16,017 bases of DNA from an uncultured Bacillota bacterium (GCA_937874815.1 CALNBW010000155.1:1-16017); one strand, 5' to 3'; positions 1-7,943 are shown, counted from the first letter of the stretch. The notes: generated by a model from the sequence alone, not told the origin. Made by a program: numbers and translations.

Positions 1-534
1 CTATTGCAGGCGGTAGCCCTATTGCATGATGAGTTTCCAGCTTTGCGGGTGGTGATTGTGGGCGAGGGCGACCGTCTGCCGGAGGTACGTGCAATGGCCG
101 AGGAATTGAATACACGCTGGGCGGGCGACTTCTGCCAAGCCCTAGGCGGGCGAGCGGACATTCCGCGATTACTGGCTCAGGCTGACATCGTCGTCGGTGT
201 AGGACGGGTAGCGCTAGAGGCTATGGCCAGTGGCCGCCCGGTAATCATAGCAGGCGAATATGGCACCTATGGCTTGTTGGATGAGGTTACTCTGCCGCTA
301 GCGATAGAACACAACTTTAGTGGCCGCAGCTCACAGTTGCCTACTGAACCCGATACTTTGGCGGATATTTTGCGCGAAGTGCTATCGGATCCAGACCAGG
401 CCGCAAGGGCAGCTAAATTAGCGAGGGAGACGGTACAAAACTGTTACTCGGTAACAGAGAAAGCGCGCGAGGTGCTCGCCGTATATGCAAAGGTTTTGCC
501 CGCGGTATTTGGGAGAGGGGAGACAGGGGTATGA
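1..534 (+). CDS. Glycosyltransferase, C-terminal part (5' end outside window)
   Basis: The reading frame is open from the left edge, so only the last 177 residues are visible. They resemble the nucleotide-sugar-binding C-terminal half of a GT-B glycosyltransferase. A strand-like stretch VVIVGEGDRLPEV is followed by the motif ADIVVGVGRVALEAMASGRP, which is a common donor-site pattern, with the Glu of ALEAM in the usual place. This form of the motif is familiar to me from glycosyltransferases next to csaB in Firmicutes (family knowledge, not searched). The stop overlaps the DUF4330 start in an ATGA, placing it in the wall-polysaccharide operon. It probably transfers a sugar to a lipid-linked precursor at the inner face of the membrane. 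Donor and acceptor cannot be told from this fragment. Confidence 0.75.
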   Translation, partial: LLQAVALLHDEFPALRVVIVGEGDRLPEVRAMAEELNTRWAGDFCQALGGRADIPRLLAQADIVVGVGRVALEAMASGRPVIIAGEYGTYGLLDEVTLPLAIEHNFSGRSSQLPTEPDTLADILREVLSDPDQAARAAKLARETVQNCYSVTEKAREVLAVYAKVLPAVFGRGETGV

Positions 535-1013
535 TTGATAAGCAAGGACGTTTGTTTGGTAAAATAAATATCTTTGATCTAATAGTTATATTAATTTTGG
601 TAGTGATAGTGGGGCGAGTGGTGTACGTAAGGTTAAATGTGCCGCAAATTGTTGCGCCACCCCAGGACCAGGTGACTATTGAATTTCGAGCCGAAGTGCT
701 TAACCCGGTGGCCGATGCTGTTGCCGTGGGCCAAAAGGTGTCCGATAAGCGGACCGGCGTTTATCTGGGGAAAATAGAGGAAATAGAAGTCACCCCCGTG
801 CCGGTTGCCGCAGCTAGTGCCAACGGAGAAGTGATTTGGGCCGATTCCCCGCGCTATGTGGAAGTACGTATGGTGTTGAGTAACCAGGGGACGGTTACCG
901 AGAATATCTACCAGCTGGGTGCCCTTGGTGTGCGCGTTGGTGAACGTATTACTTTAGTCGGGCCTCAGTTCTCTATTGATGCCTATCTGACAGCTCTCAG
1001 TAAGGAGAAATAA
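531..1013 (+). CDS. DUF4330 family membrane-anchored protein
   Basis: This 160-residue protein has a short polar N-terminus (MIDKQGRLFGKINIFDL), one transmembrane helix at about residues 17-35 and an extracytoplasmic beta-rich domain. That layout is the one known for DUF4330, a Firmicute family of unknown function. The outer domain includes a segment about a property of the form VGQKVSDKRTGVYLGKIEEI, which suggests a small beta-barrel. The start is the ATG in the ATGA overlap with the upstream glycosyltransferase, and the O-antigen-ligase-like gene starts 3 bp after its stop. Its conserved place in polysaccharide operons suggests an accessory role in polymer assembly or export, but no catalytic residues are evident. 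Family assignment is likely; function is unknown. Confidence 0.75.
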   Translation: MIDKQGRLFGKINIFDLIVILILVVIVGRVVYVRLNVPQIVAPPQDQVTIEFRAEVLNPVADAVAVGQKVSDKRTGVYLGKIEEIEVTPVPVAAASANGEVIWADSPRYVEVRMVLSNQGTVTENIYQLGALGVRVGERITLVGPQFSIDAYLTALSKEK

Positions 1014-1016
1014 ACT

Positions 1017-2687
1017 ATGCTCAAGACTATCCAGCTTTGGTGGTCTGGTTCTTGGCTGGTGCGTAACTTAGAAAGATTAGCAGTCTGCTTGGTTGTAGCT
1101 TGGCACGGTTGTTGGTTGGGGCGTTTTTTGGCTAGGCCCTGGGAGGACAACCCAGCGGCATACGCAGCCAGCAGGGTGCAGCGCTGGCGGAACGGTGTGG
1201 CCCAATGGTGGTTGGGTGTAGCAACATGGCTGCAACCCCGGCTGGCAGCAAGTTATTTGTTAGGTCGTTGGCCCAATTGGCTGGCGGCCGATTTGGCATG
1301 GGCCTGGCAGGGCAGCCTGCTCGGACGTTGTAAGACATCTGTAGGGGCCGGATCCTATCCGGCCCGGGCGCAGCAGCGCAGCGCCGCTGCAGCGCCTCCC
1401 TTGTGGCGGCTGCTCATATATGCCTTGGCAGCAGGTTTGCTCCTTGCTGCCACCATCTTGCTCCCTCAGGGTGCAACTCTGCTCAAATGGGGGGCTATGG
1501 CAATTGTTTTAGCCCTGGTCTGGGCACGGCCCCAGGCGGGCCTGTCCGCAATCGTTTTTCTTCTGCCCATCTTGCCTATTCTCAGCACGACTATGCTCAT
1601 CGTAGTAGCTTTTGTGGCCCGCCTTTGCCAAGGGGAGCCTTTTGCCCCCAGTAGCTCTTGGTTGCGCACGCTGGCCGCATTATTCTGTTTGGTCGGTTTG
1701 GCTGCTGCCTTAGGCAGCGCCGACACCCTAGCTGCCCTGCGCTATTGGCGCTACTATTTGGCCGGCTTCCTTTTGCTGGTCCTACTGATGGACGCCCTGC
1801 GCACGCTGCAGGATATAGCCCAGGTGCTGCACTGGGGCCTGTTCGGAGCACTCTTGGTGGCCCTGCTATCCCTTTTGCAGTATGCGGGGGGTATACCAAC
1901 CAATTTGTCCTGGGTAGATATTCGCGTGTCTGCGGTTACTACCCGGGTAGTGGGCACTTTTGATAACCCGAACATGTTGGCAGGCTACCTCGTGGCCTGG
2001 CTACCATTTGCTGTATCCCGGTTCTTGGATACAACCATACCGCTGCATCAGCGCTTAGTCAGCCTCTTGGTAGCAGGCGTGCTGGGCCTGTCCCTGGTGT
2101 TGACCTTCTCGCGCGGTGGCTGGTTAGCCTTTGCCGCGGCTCTGTTTGTCATCATTGCTTGCCAGGAGCCACGCCTGTTTTGGGCTGTACCCCTGCTGTT
2201 ACTCTTGGCCCCTTTGGTGTTGCCCCCAGTAGTTTGGCAGCGCCTGATCAGTATCTTTAATCTTGAAGACACCTCTAATATGGTGCGTCTATATGTCTGG
2301 CAAAGCTCGGGCCAAATGTTCCTGGCTAATTGGCTGCTGGGCATTGGGCAGGGCTTAGTGCCTTTTGCCCGTATTTACCCCATTTATCAATATGGTGCTG
2401 TGCCGGCGTTACATGCTCACAGCCTAATTTTACAGCTGGCCGTGGAAAGCGGTATTTTCTCTTTGTTCCTTTTCCTCTGGATTGCCGTTGCTCTGTGGCG
2501 CCTGGCCATGCAGCACTGGCAAGCAGCGCCTGCTTGGACGGTGCCTATCGGTGCTGCCTTAGCCGGCCACCTCGTGCATGGCATCTTCGACCATGCTTGG
2601 TATGACCTGCGCTTGATGTTCGTTTTCTGGTTGCTAGTGGCTTTGGCCAGCGCTGCGGCGCGGCAACAGTTAGGAGAGGCCAAATGA
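1017..2687 (+). CDS. O-antigen ligase/polymerase (Wzy/WaaL-like) membrane protein
   Basis: This 556-residue polytopic membrane protein has about 10-12 predicted helices from residue 130 onward. Family hallmarks are visible: GTFDNPN at 313-319, FSRGGW at 364-369, and HAHSL at 466-470 in the large late outer loop, corresponding to the catalytic histidine region of the O-antigen ligase family. Members polymerise glycan repeat units or transfer glycans from undecaprenyl carriers outside the membrane. The first 108 residues are an unusual Trp/Leu/Arg-rich extension. In it a short pattern (small residue, S or C, aromatic or Leu, Leu, then Arg) occurs four times, near residues 12, 32, 79 and 100. 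Residues 110-127, the Ala-rich linker to the membrane core, are encoded by two adjacent DNA palindromes. The ATG follows AAGGAG inside the end of the DUF4330 gene. The stop overlaps the next start in ATGA. Confidence 0.85.
   Translation: MLKTIQLWWSGSWLVRNLERLAVCLVVAWHGCWLGRFLARPWEDNPAAYAASRVQRWRNGVAQWWLGVATWLQPRLAASYLLGRWPNWLAADLAWAWQGSLLGRCKTSVGAGSYPARAQQRSAAAAPPLWRLLIYALAAGLLLAATILLPQGATLLKWGAMAIVLALVWARPQAGLSAIVFLLPILPILSTTMLIVVAFVARLCQGEPFAPSSSWLRTLAALFCLVGLAAALGSADTLAALRYWRYYLAGFLLLVLLMDALRTLQDIAQVLHWGLFGALLVALLSLLQYAGGIPTNLSWVDIRVSAVTTRVVGTFDNPNMLAGYLVAWLPFAVSRFLDTTIPLHQRLVSLLVAGVLGLSLVLTFSRGGWLAFAAALFVIIACQEPRLFWAVPLLLLLAPLVLPPVVWQRLISIFNLEDTSNMVRLYVWQSSGQMFLANWLLGIGQGLVPFARIYPIYQYGAVPALHAHSLILQLAVESGIFSLFLFLWIAVALWRLAMQHWQAAPAWTVPIGAALAGHLVHGIFDHAWYDLRLMFVFWLLVALASAAARQQLGEAK
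1345..1396. repeat. Two back-to-back palindromes inside the O-antigen-ligase-like coding sequence
   Basis: Positions 1345-1353 (GGGCCGGAT) and 1357-1365 (ATCCGGCCC) form a perfect 9-bp inverted repeat with a 3-nt loop. Directly after it, 1367-1378 and 1385-1396 form a 12-bp inverted repeat with one mismatch (A1372/A1391) and a 6-nt loop. Both lie in frame and encode a low-complexity Ala/Arg/Gln linker between the odd N-terminal extension and the membrane core. This fits a small palindromic repeat element tolerated in a linker. Chance pairing in GC-rich Ala/Arg codons is the alternative. Confidence 0.5.
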
Positions 2688-3799
2688 TGCGGGTGGCCCA
2701 TGTGATCAGTGATACGGCTATCGGTGGCGCGGGGCGTTATCTCTTAGCCCTGTTGCCTGGTGCAGCGCAGCATGGTTGGCAGCTTACCGTTTATGCGCCA
2801 GAAGGCGATCTGGCAGCAGCTGTGCGCGCCACCGGCTTGGCAGAAGTGATTGTATTGCCTGAGGGAGAGCGCTCCTTTAGTCTCCCTCTGTGGCGTTGGT
2901 TGCGGCGCAATTTGCAGCCGGCCGACGTGGTGCATACCCATGCCAGTTTGGCTGCCCGCCTGGTGGCTAAGCAGCGCGGTTATCCCACGGTGCTAACGCG
3001 CCATACTATCGGCCCTGATTTACCGCCCGGCGGGTTAAAGCCTATGCGCCGCGGGTTATACCGCTTTATTGCCAGCAACTTCAGCGATGCGACTATTGCT
3101 GTTTCGCAGGCCAGCCGCGAGCGCTTGCTAGTGGAGGGAGTGCCAGCGGAACAGATTAAGGTTATTTACCATGGCATTGAGGCGCAGCCTTATCTGGCAG
3201 CTCAGGGAGACGGGTGGCGACAGCAACTGGGCCTGACACCGGAGGTCCCGGTGATCATCACGGTGGCGCGACTGGCATCTGTTAAAGGTTTGCAGTATGC
3301 TGTAGCTGCAGCTGCCGCCCTCAAACAGCAGCAGTTGCCCTTTACTTGGCTTTTTGTTGGGCAGGGGGCCGAGTCGGCCAACTTACAGGCGCAAGCCCAG
3401 TCGCTAGGTTTGGGAGATACAGTGCGCTGGTTAGGTTTCCAGACGGATATTCCGGGCCTCTTGGCGGCGGCTGATCTTTTTGTTCTACCTTCTCTCCAGG
3501 AAGCTCTCGGTTTAGTTTTATTAGAGGCTATGGCCGCCGGTCTGCCCGTTATCGCTAGTCGGATTGGAGGCATCCCCGAGTTGGTGCAGTCGGGTCAGCA
3601 GGGGCTCTTGGTGCCAGCCGGCGACAGCAGCGAGCTGGCAGCAGCAATAGCGGCATCTTTGGCAGATAAGCAACAGGCCGCTCGTCTGGGCGCGGCCGGA
3701 CGCAAGCGAGTTTTAGCTCAGTTTACGGCTGAAAATATGTGGCAAGAGACGGATGCTGTCTACCGCGAGGTAGAGGGCAGGCGGAGGTGTAAAAAATGA
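2684..3799 (+). CDS. GT4-family glycosyltransferase
   Basis: This 371-residue, GT-B-fold retaining glycosyltransferase of family GT4 has an N-terminal acceptor-side domain beginning with VAHVISDTAIGGAGRYL, where the glycine-rich loop is visible. A central HTHASLAARL and TRHTIGPD segment follows. The C-terminal donor domain carries the E-x7-E signature (E273 and E281, in EALGLVLLEAMAAGLPVIAS) and GGIPELV. Length is normal. It should add a sugar from a nucleotide-sugar donor to a lipid-linked wall-polymer precursor in the cytoplasm; the sugar is not predictable. The ATG overlaps the previous stop as ATGATG, so a start at the second ATG (2687) is equally possible. TTAGGAGAGG lies upstream at proper spacing. 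The stop overlaps the DUF5693 start (ATGA). Confidence 0.88.
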   Translation: MMRVAHVISDTAIGGAGRYLLALLPGAAQHGWQLTVYAPEGDLAAAVRATGLAEVIVLPEGERSFSLPLWRWLRRNLQPADVVHTHASLAARLVAKQRGYPTVLTRHTIGPDLPPGGLKPMRRGLYRFIASNFSDATIAVSQASRERLLVEGVPAEQIKVIYHGIEAQPYLAAQGDGWRQQLGLTPEVPVIITVARLASVKGLQYAVAAAAALKQQQLPFTWLFVGQGAESANLQAQAQSLGLGDTVRWLGFQTDIPGLLAAADLFVLPSLQEALGLVLLEAMAAGLPVIASRIGGIPELVQSGQQGLLVPAGDSSELAAAIAASLADKQQAARLGAAGRKRVLAQFTAENMWQETDAVYREVEGRRRCKK

Positions 3800-5352
3800 G
3801 GCGGTCTAATTGGCTGTTAATTATCGTATTGATTGGTGTGCTGGCCTCAGGCGCTCAGCTGGCGACCAAGGCACAGCTGGAGCCGCTAGAACGGCAGCTC
3901 GGTTTGGCGGTTGACCTGCGAGAAATAACAGACGTTAGCTGGTGGCCACAGCTAGAGGCGGCCGGCGTGCATTTCGCCTTAGTAGAGACGCCAGAGCAAA
4001 TTGCTTTGCTGCCGGCAGGAGTTCGCCCAGTCATAGTCGCCACCCCCGAGTCCTGGCCTCTGTGGCGGGCCTTAGACCTTGCGCCAGCGGCAATCATCTT
4101 TGCAGATAATCACTATACAAACGAGATTGCTACCGAAGTCCGGGCCATGGCGGTGCCGGTAGGGTTGTTGGAGTTTAGGCCGCAAGCCGATTTTGCTGCC
4201 GCACCCGATAGCTGGGCGGGGCAGTTACTGCGTGTTTATGATCAGCCAGCCCATCCCTTTATCAGCGAGTTTACGATTGCGGTGCGCGAACGGCAAGTCG
4301 ACTTAGCCGTCGTGCATATAAATCCGGAAGCAGATCCTCCCCTAGGGCTGCAGCATGTGGAGCAGGTCAGTGCGGCCCTCAAGGCCGACGGACATCAGTT
4401 TGCTACTAGCTTGCAGCCGCGCCCAGCGCTGTCTGCTTTTCGCTGGGTCTTTTGGGTTGAGGTACTGGCCCTGGGGGCCTTAGCCGTTTGGATGCTCAGC
4501 CTCTTACTGAACAGGCGCTGGCACGGAATGTTGGCCGCCGGGTTGCCCTTATTGGCGGTTGTAGGTGCCTGGGGCTGTGAGCGCTGGCTCGGGCCCTGGC
4601 AGACACGCCAGCTCCTCGCTTTGGCAGCTGCTCTAGCTTACCCCAGTGCTGGCATCCTCTGGTGGTGGGATAGATCCCGCCCCGATACTGTCGATGCAGA
4701 AGTGGCACCCACCCGTAAAGCCCTGGGCGATTTTGTAGTGATCACGGCCTTTGCCTTCAGCGGCGGGCTTGCCGTTCATGCCCTGCTAGCTCAGTTTGCC
4801 TTTCATCTCAATATTCTACAGTTCATGGGGGTTAAGGTGGCCTACGCCCTACCGCTCGGCTTTGCTTCCCTGCTAGTATTAGCTCGTTGGCTGCGCTATG
4901 GTTTGGGTTCAGGCTTGAGTATACGTAATCGTTACCTGCGCTGGGTGGCGCTGGGCCTAGCGCTGCTTATTTTCTTAGTTGCAGTCTACGTACTGCTTAA
5001 TAGAACGGGCAATCAGTCGCAGGTGCGTATTTTGCCCATAGAATTGCAGTTCCGCGAATGGTTATATCGTACTTTCTCGGTACGGCCACGCACCAAGGAG
5101 TTCCTGGGTTACCCCATATTACTGCTGGGCCTTTATCTGTGGCGGCGGCAAGTGCGGCTCTTGGGCGGCATGGGTGTTTTGCTGGGCCTGATTGCAGAGC
5201 TTTCTTTGGTGAACACTTTTGAGCATCTTCATCATCCCATTTTACTCAGCCTGACCCGTGCCGGTCTGGGCCTGACTATTGGGGTGGCTTTAGGGCTGAT
5301 TGGCCTAATTATACTGCGTTACATTTTTCCTGCCAGGGAGGGCTGGCGATGA
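3796..5352 (+). CDS. DUF5693 family multi-pass membrane protein
   Basis: This 518-residue protein has an N-terminal signal-anchor helix (about 6-22), an outer domain of about 190 residues, then roughly eight transmembrane helices from about residue 217 to the end. The outer domain alternates short strands and helices with phrases such as LEAAGVHFALVETPEQI and VGLLEFRPQADF, resembling the TIM-barrel-like front part of DUF5693 proteins. These typically sit directly upstream of csaB in Firmicutes, as here (family knowledge). ATGA overlaps on both sides imply co-translation with the GT4 enzyme and CsaB. No transporter or enzyme motif is recognisable. A role in export or modification of the polymer that CsaB pyruvylates is inferred from context only. 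Confidence 0.8.
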   Translation: MRRSNWLLIIVLIGVLASGAQLATKAQLEPLERQLGLAVDLREITDVSWWPQLEAAGVHFALVETPEQIALLPAGVRPVIVATPESWPLWRALDLAPAAIIFADNHYTNEIATEVRAMAVPVGLLEFRPQADFAAAPDSWAGQLLRVYDQPAHPFISEFTIAVRERQVDLAVVHINPEADPPLGLQHVEQVSAALKADGHQFATSLQPRPALSAFRWVFWVEVLALGALAVWMLSLLLNRRWHGMLAAGLPLLAVVGAWGCERWLGPWQTRQLLALAAALAYPSAGILWWWDRSRPDTVDAEVAPTRKALGDFVVITAFAFSGGLAVHALLAQFAFHLNILQFMGVKVAYALPLGFASLLVLARWLRYGLGSGLSIRNRYLRWVALGLALLIFLVAVYVLLNRTGNQSQVRILPIELQFREWLYRTFSVRPRTKEFLGYPILLLGLYLWRRQVRLLGGMGVLLGLIAELSLVNTFEHLHHPILLSLTRAGLGLTIGVALGLIGLIILRYIFPAREGWR

Positions 5353-6410
5353 GTAGGTATGTTATTTCAGGCTACTATGGGTTCGGCAATGCAGGTGACG
5401 AGGCAATTCTGCAAGCAATTATTGACTCCTTGCAGCGCCAAGATCGACAGGCAGAGATCACCGTGTTCTCTGCTCAGCCTGACCAGACAGCGGCTGAACA
5501 TCGGGTGCGGGCAGTGCATCGTACTAGCTTAGGCTCCATCATGGGGGCTTTGCGCCAAGCCGATTTGTTCATTAGTGGTGGCGGTGGTTTGTTGCAGGAT
5601 TCCACCAGTAGCCGTTCCTTGCTCTATTATCTGAGCCTGCTCACTTTGGCCCGGGGGTTAGGCTGCAAGACGATGGTTTATGCTAATAGCATCGGGCCCA
5701 TCCGCCGGCCCAACAACCAGAAGCTGGCGCGTCGTGTATTAGAGAAAGTAGATCATATTACCGTGCGTGATGAGCTATCGCTGCAATTACTGCAAGACCT
5801 AGGAGTGCAAAGACCGCCGATGCAGCTGACGGCAGACCCGGTTTTGCTATTGGAGCCCCCCTTGGTTGAGCCAGAGGAACGGGTGATAGTGGTGGCAGTG
5901 CGCGAATGGCCCAGTCAGCATGATTTCCTAGAGCAAGTAACGCTTGCTTGCCGGCAGCTGGTGCGGGATGGCTTTACTATTCTGCTGATCCCTTTTCACT
6001 TCGGACGCGATTTAGCGGTCACGGAGCGCCTGGCCCAGGAAATTGGACAGGGAGCCCGCTGCCTAGCGCAGCCTCAGAATTTCGCTGAGCTGCTGGCTGA
6101 CTTAGCTCAGGCTGACGTGGTGGTGGCCATGCGCCTCCATGCCCTAATTATGGGGGCAGTTTGTAATCGGCCTCTGGTTGGCATCAGTTATGATCCCAAA
6201 GTGCAGGGCTTCCTGCATAGTGTTGACCAGCCGGTGGCCGGTTCCACGGATGACTTACAGGCAGAGCAGCTGTATCAGTTGGTGCTAACCGCCTATGAAC
6301 AGCGGCAAGAGATTAGGCGCAGTTTAGCAAAGCGGGTGCAGCAACTGCGCGCATTAGCGGCCGAAAATGCGACTATTGCTAGTACCTTAGCCCAAAGGAA
6401 AAAACGATGA
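5349..6410 (+). CDS. csaB: Polysaccharide pyruvyl transferase CsaB
   Basis: This 353-residue enzyme transfers pyruvate from phosphoenolpyruvate to a sugar of the secondary wall polymer, forming the ketal that SLH-domain S-layer proteins bind. Visible family features are GYYGFGNAGDEA at residues 8-19, SGGGGLLQD at 76-84, the segment ANSIGPI near 112-118, and MRLHALIMG starting at M261 (R262, H264) followed by VGISYDPKVQGFL. Length matches CsaB. The start is the ATG of an ATGA overlap with the DUF5693 gene, and the end overlaps the next glycosyltransferase in the same way. Its presence implies an S-layer or other SLH-domain proteins in this organism. The enzyme is cytoplasmic or membrane-associated, acting on lipid-linked precursor. 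Confidence 0.93.
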   Translation: MSRYVISGYYGFGNAGDEAILQAIIDSLQRQDRQAEITVFSAQPDQTAAEHRVRAVHRTSLGSIMGALRQADLFISGGGGLLQDSTSSRSLLYYLSLLTLARGLGCKTMVYANSIGPIRRPNNQKLARRVLEKVDHITVRDELSLQLLQDLGVQRPPMQLTADPVLLLEPPLVEPEERVIVVAVREWPSQHDFLEQVTLACRQLVRDGFTILLIPFHFGRDLAVTERLAQEIGQGARCLAQPQNFAELLADLAQADVVVAMRLHALIMGAVCNRPLVGISYDPKVQGFLHSVDQPVAGSTDDLQAEQLYQLVLTAYEQRQEIRRSLAKRVQQLRALAAENATIASTLAQRKKR

Positions 6411-7138
6411 CAGAGCGAATAGACATACTGGGATGTCCGGTGGATGTTTTGACCATGGAAGCGGCAGTGGAACACATTGCCGATTGCATCTTACAGCAGC
6501 GACATTGCCAGGTGGTGACGGCCAATGCAGAGATTCTTTATGCCGCTCAATATGACCCGGGGCTTTTTCTCACTATGCATGATGCGGGGCTAGTAACCGC
6601 CGATGGCATGGGGGTGCTGCTGGCCGCACGTATCTTACGCCGGCCGTTACCGGAACGGGTGGCAGGCGTTGATTTGGTGCATAGTTTGGCTCAGCGCGGC
6701 GCACGGGCGGGGTGGCGCTTTTATTTGCTCGGTGCGCAGCCAGAAGTGGTGGTAGCCGCTAAGGAGCGCTTGGAATTGCTTTATCCGGGGGTGCAAATTG
6801 TGGGCAGCCACCACGGCTATTTCGGCCAAGAGGACAATGCCGCTATTCTCGAGGATATTAAGGCTAGCCAGCCCGATATTCTTCTGGTGGCCATGGGAGC
6901 GCCCAAGGCAGATAAGTGGTTGCATGATTATCTCGGTAAGTGTGGCGCTTCCGTAGGTATTGGTGTGGGTGGCACCTTTGATATTCTCGCTGGCAACGTG
7001 AAGCGAGCCCCCATTTGGATGCAGCGCTGTGGCTTGGAGTGGCTGTTTCGCTTGTGGAAGCAACCTAGCCGCTGGCGCCGCACCTTGGTGTTGCCCAAGT
7101 TTATTTGGGCAGTGCTAGGGCAACGTTTTCAGCAATAA
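6407..7138 (+). CDS. WecB/TagA/CpsF (GT26) family glycosyltransferase
   Basis: This 243-residue GT26 enzyme normally adds N-acetylmannosamine (TagA) or a related sugar to undecaprenyl-linked GlcNAc, an early step in wall polymer synthesis. Conserved elements are TANAEIL with T38, TADGMG with D66 (positions matching the Thr and Asp known to be important in bacterial TagA), ERVAGVDLV, VAMGAPKADKW and GVGGTFDILAGNVKRAP. The C-terminal tail rich in Arg/Trp (LEWLFRLWKQPSRWRR) matches the membrane-targeting appendage of the family. The start overlaps the csaB stop in ATGA. It is the last tightly coupled gene; the next start is 60 bp on. Whether the product is ManNAc or another sugar cannot be decided here. 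Confidence 0.9.
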   Translation: MTERIDILGCPVDVLTMEAAVEHIADCILQQRHCQVVTANAEILYAAQYDPGLFLTMHDAGLVTADGMGVLLAARILRRPLPERVAGVDLVHSLAQRGARAGWRFYLLGAQPEVVVAAKERLELLYPGVQIVGSHHGYFGQEDNAAILEDIKASQPDILLVAMGAPKADKWLHDYLGKCGASVGIGVGGTFDILAGNVKRAPIWMQRCGLEWLFRLWKQPSRWRRTLVLPKFIWAVLGQRFQQ

Positions 7139-7182
7139 TGCGTATTACTAAGTATAACGCGGAAGCGTTGATACGATTGAAT

Positions 7183-7192
7183 GGAGGAGGGG
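7183..7192 (+). promoter_or_regulatory. Ribosome binding site deciding a TTG start for the PspC gene
   Basis: GGAGGAGGGG lies 5 bases before TTG at 7198. This purine tract makes TTG a more likely start than the in-frame ATG at 7138 or TTG at 7105, which lack a comparable site and would overlap or abut the upstream gene. Confidence 0.65.
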
Positions 7193-7197
7193 AAGGA

Positions 7198-7713
7198 TTG
7201 AGCAGCAAGCGATTATACAAAACAAGCGAAGGGGCCATGGTGGCCGGTGTCTGCGCCGGGTTGGCTGAATATCTAGGCATTGACGTCACACTCATTCGCT
7301 TGGGGGTTGTCATCTTGTCGTTCATGGGTGGCAGCGGGCTCTTGGCCTATGTCGTGGCGGCAATTGTGATGCCGGACAAGGGGCAGGTAGATGATAGGTG
7401 GCAGCCAACGGGCGACGAGCGCCATTATTATGATGCCACTACTGTTGACGAAGGTGAAGCCGATTCGGGTTGGCAAGCAACGCGCGCTGATGCACCTGAT
7501 GATCGCCAGCGTTTGGGCACTAATACTGGTCGCCCCCACAGTAACAACAGTCAGGCCCTAGTAGCTTACATCCTCATTGGTATCGGTAGTTACATGCTGT
7601 TGGACAAATACGTGAACTGGCACCGCTTGGCCTATCGCTTGCGCCCGCTCTGGCCGCTAGCACTGGTTGTTGTCGGGATAATCCTTTTAGTAAATAGCAC
7701 ACGCAAAGCATAA
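7198..7713 (+). CDS. PspC-domain membrane protein
   Basis: With the TTG start this is a 171-residue protein. Residues about 4-60 form a PspC domain: KRLYKTSEGAMVAGVCAGLA, then YLGIDVTLIRL and a transmembrane helix ending in AAIVMPDKG. An acidic, hydrophilic stretch of about 60 residues follows. Two closely spaced C-terminal helices (AYILIGIGSYMLLD, and WPLALVVVGIILLV) resemble those of LiaF-like or DUF5668 proteins. PspC proteins sense or relay envelope stress at the membrane, and a connection with the wall operon just upstream is plausible but inferred. No PspA gene or response regulator is present nearby. The stop codon is immediately followed by an intrinsic terminator, so the gene probably closes the surface-polysaccharide transcription unit. 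Confidence 0.82.
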   Translation: MSSKRLYKTSEGAMVAGVCAGLAEYLGIDVTLIRLGVVILSFMGGSGLLAYVVAAIVMPDKGQVDDRWQPTGDERHYYDATTVDEGEADSGWQATRADAPDDRQRLGTNTGRPHSNNSQALVAYILIGIGSYMLLDKYVNWHRLAYRLRPLWPLALVVVGIILLVNSTRKA

Positions 7714-7739
7714 AAAAAGCGCCGCGAGGGCGCTTTTTT
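7713..7739 (+). terminator. Intrinsic terminator after the PspC gene
   Basis: A perfect 11-bp stem (AAAAAAGCGCC at 7713-7723 with GGCGCTTTTTT at 7729-7739) closes a 5-nt loop GCGAG and ends in six T. It starts on the last base of the stop codon. The A-run on the other arm would let it work on the other strand too. Confidence 0.92.
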
Positions 7740-7757
7740 ACTGGATGGATTGCCATA

Positions 7758-7832
7758 AAGGGCTGCGGGGTACTTGCTGTAAGCACGATTGGAGCCTGCT
7801 CCTGTGCTCTAGGTAAGTACCCCGCAGCCCTT
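7758..7832 (+). repeat. Hairpin element, copy 1 (37-nt core in an 18-bp stem)
   Basis: A perfect 18-bp stem pairs 7758-7775 (AAGGGCTGCGGGGTACTT) with 7815-7832. It encloses a core whose 37 bases at 7775-7811 are identical to copy 2 at 11698-11734. The core can fold again: AGCAC (7782-7786) with GTGCT (7804-7808), and GGAG (7791-7794) with CTCC (7799-7802) around a CCTG tetraloop. AACAGCCCC plus five T follows at 7842-7855. The element lies between the PspC terminator and the germination operon, about 110 bases before the first start codon. I do not recognise it as a named RNA or repeat family. Confidence 0.8.
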
Positions 7833-7929
7833 CTTAACTGCAACAGCCCCTTTTTGTCGTATCAAATAGTGCAATCTGCTCTGCCAGTGTCAGTTCGTAT
7901 CCTTCTGCCAAGCTTCGGAAAAGCTACGC

Positions 7930-7938
7930 AGGAGGTGG
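7930..7938 (+). promoter_or_regulatory. Ribosome binding site of the germination A-subunit gene
   Basis: AGGAGGTGG precedes GTG (7941) and ATG (7944). It decides the start, because the frame is open further upstream to 7854 but with no ribosome binding site and with sequence overlapping the hairpin element's downstream T-run. No convincing promoter was seen between 7833 and 7929. Confidence 0.75.
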
Positions 7939-7943
7939 TAGTG

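Noticed and set aside
7854..7943. Longer N-terminus for the germination A subunit
   Set aside because: It has no ribosome binding site and its sequence is not family-like, whereas AGGAGGTGG immediately precedes 7941/7944.
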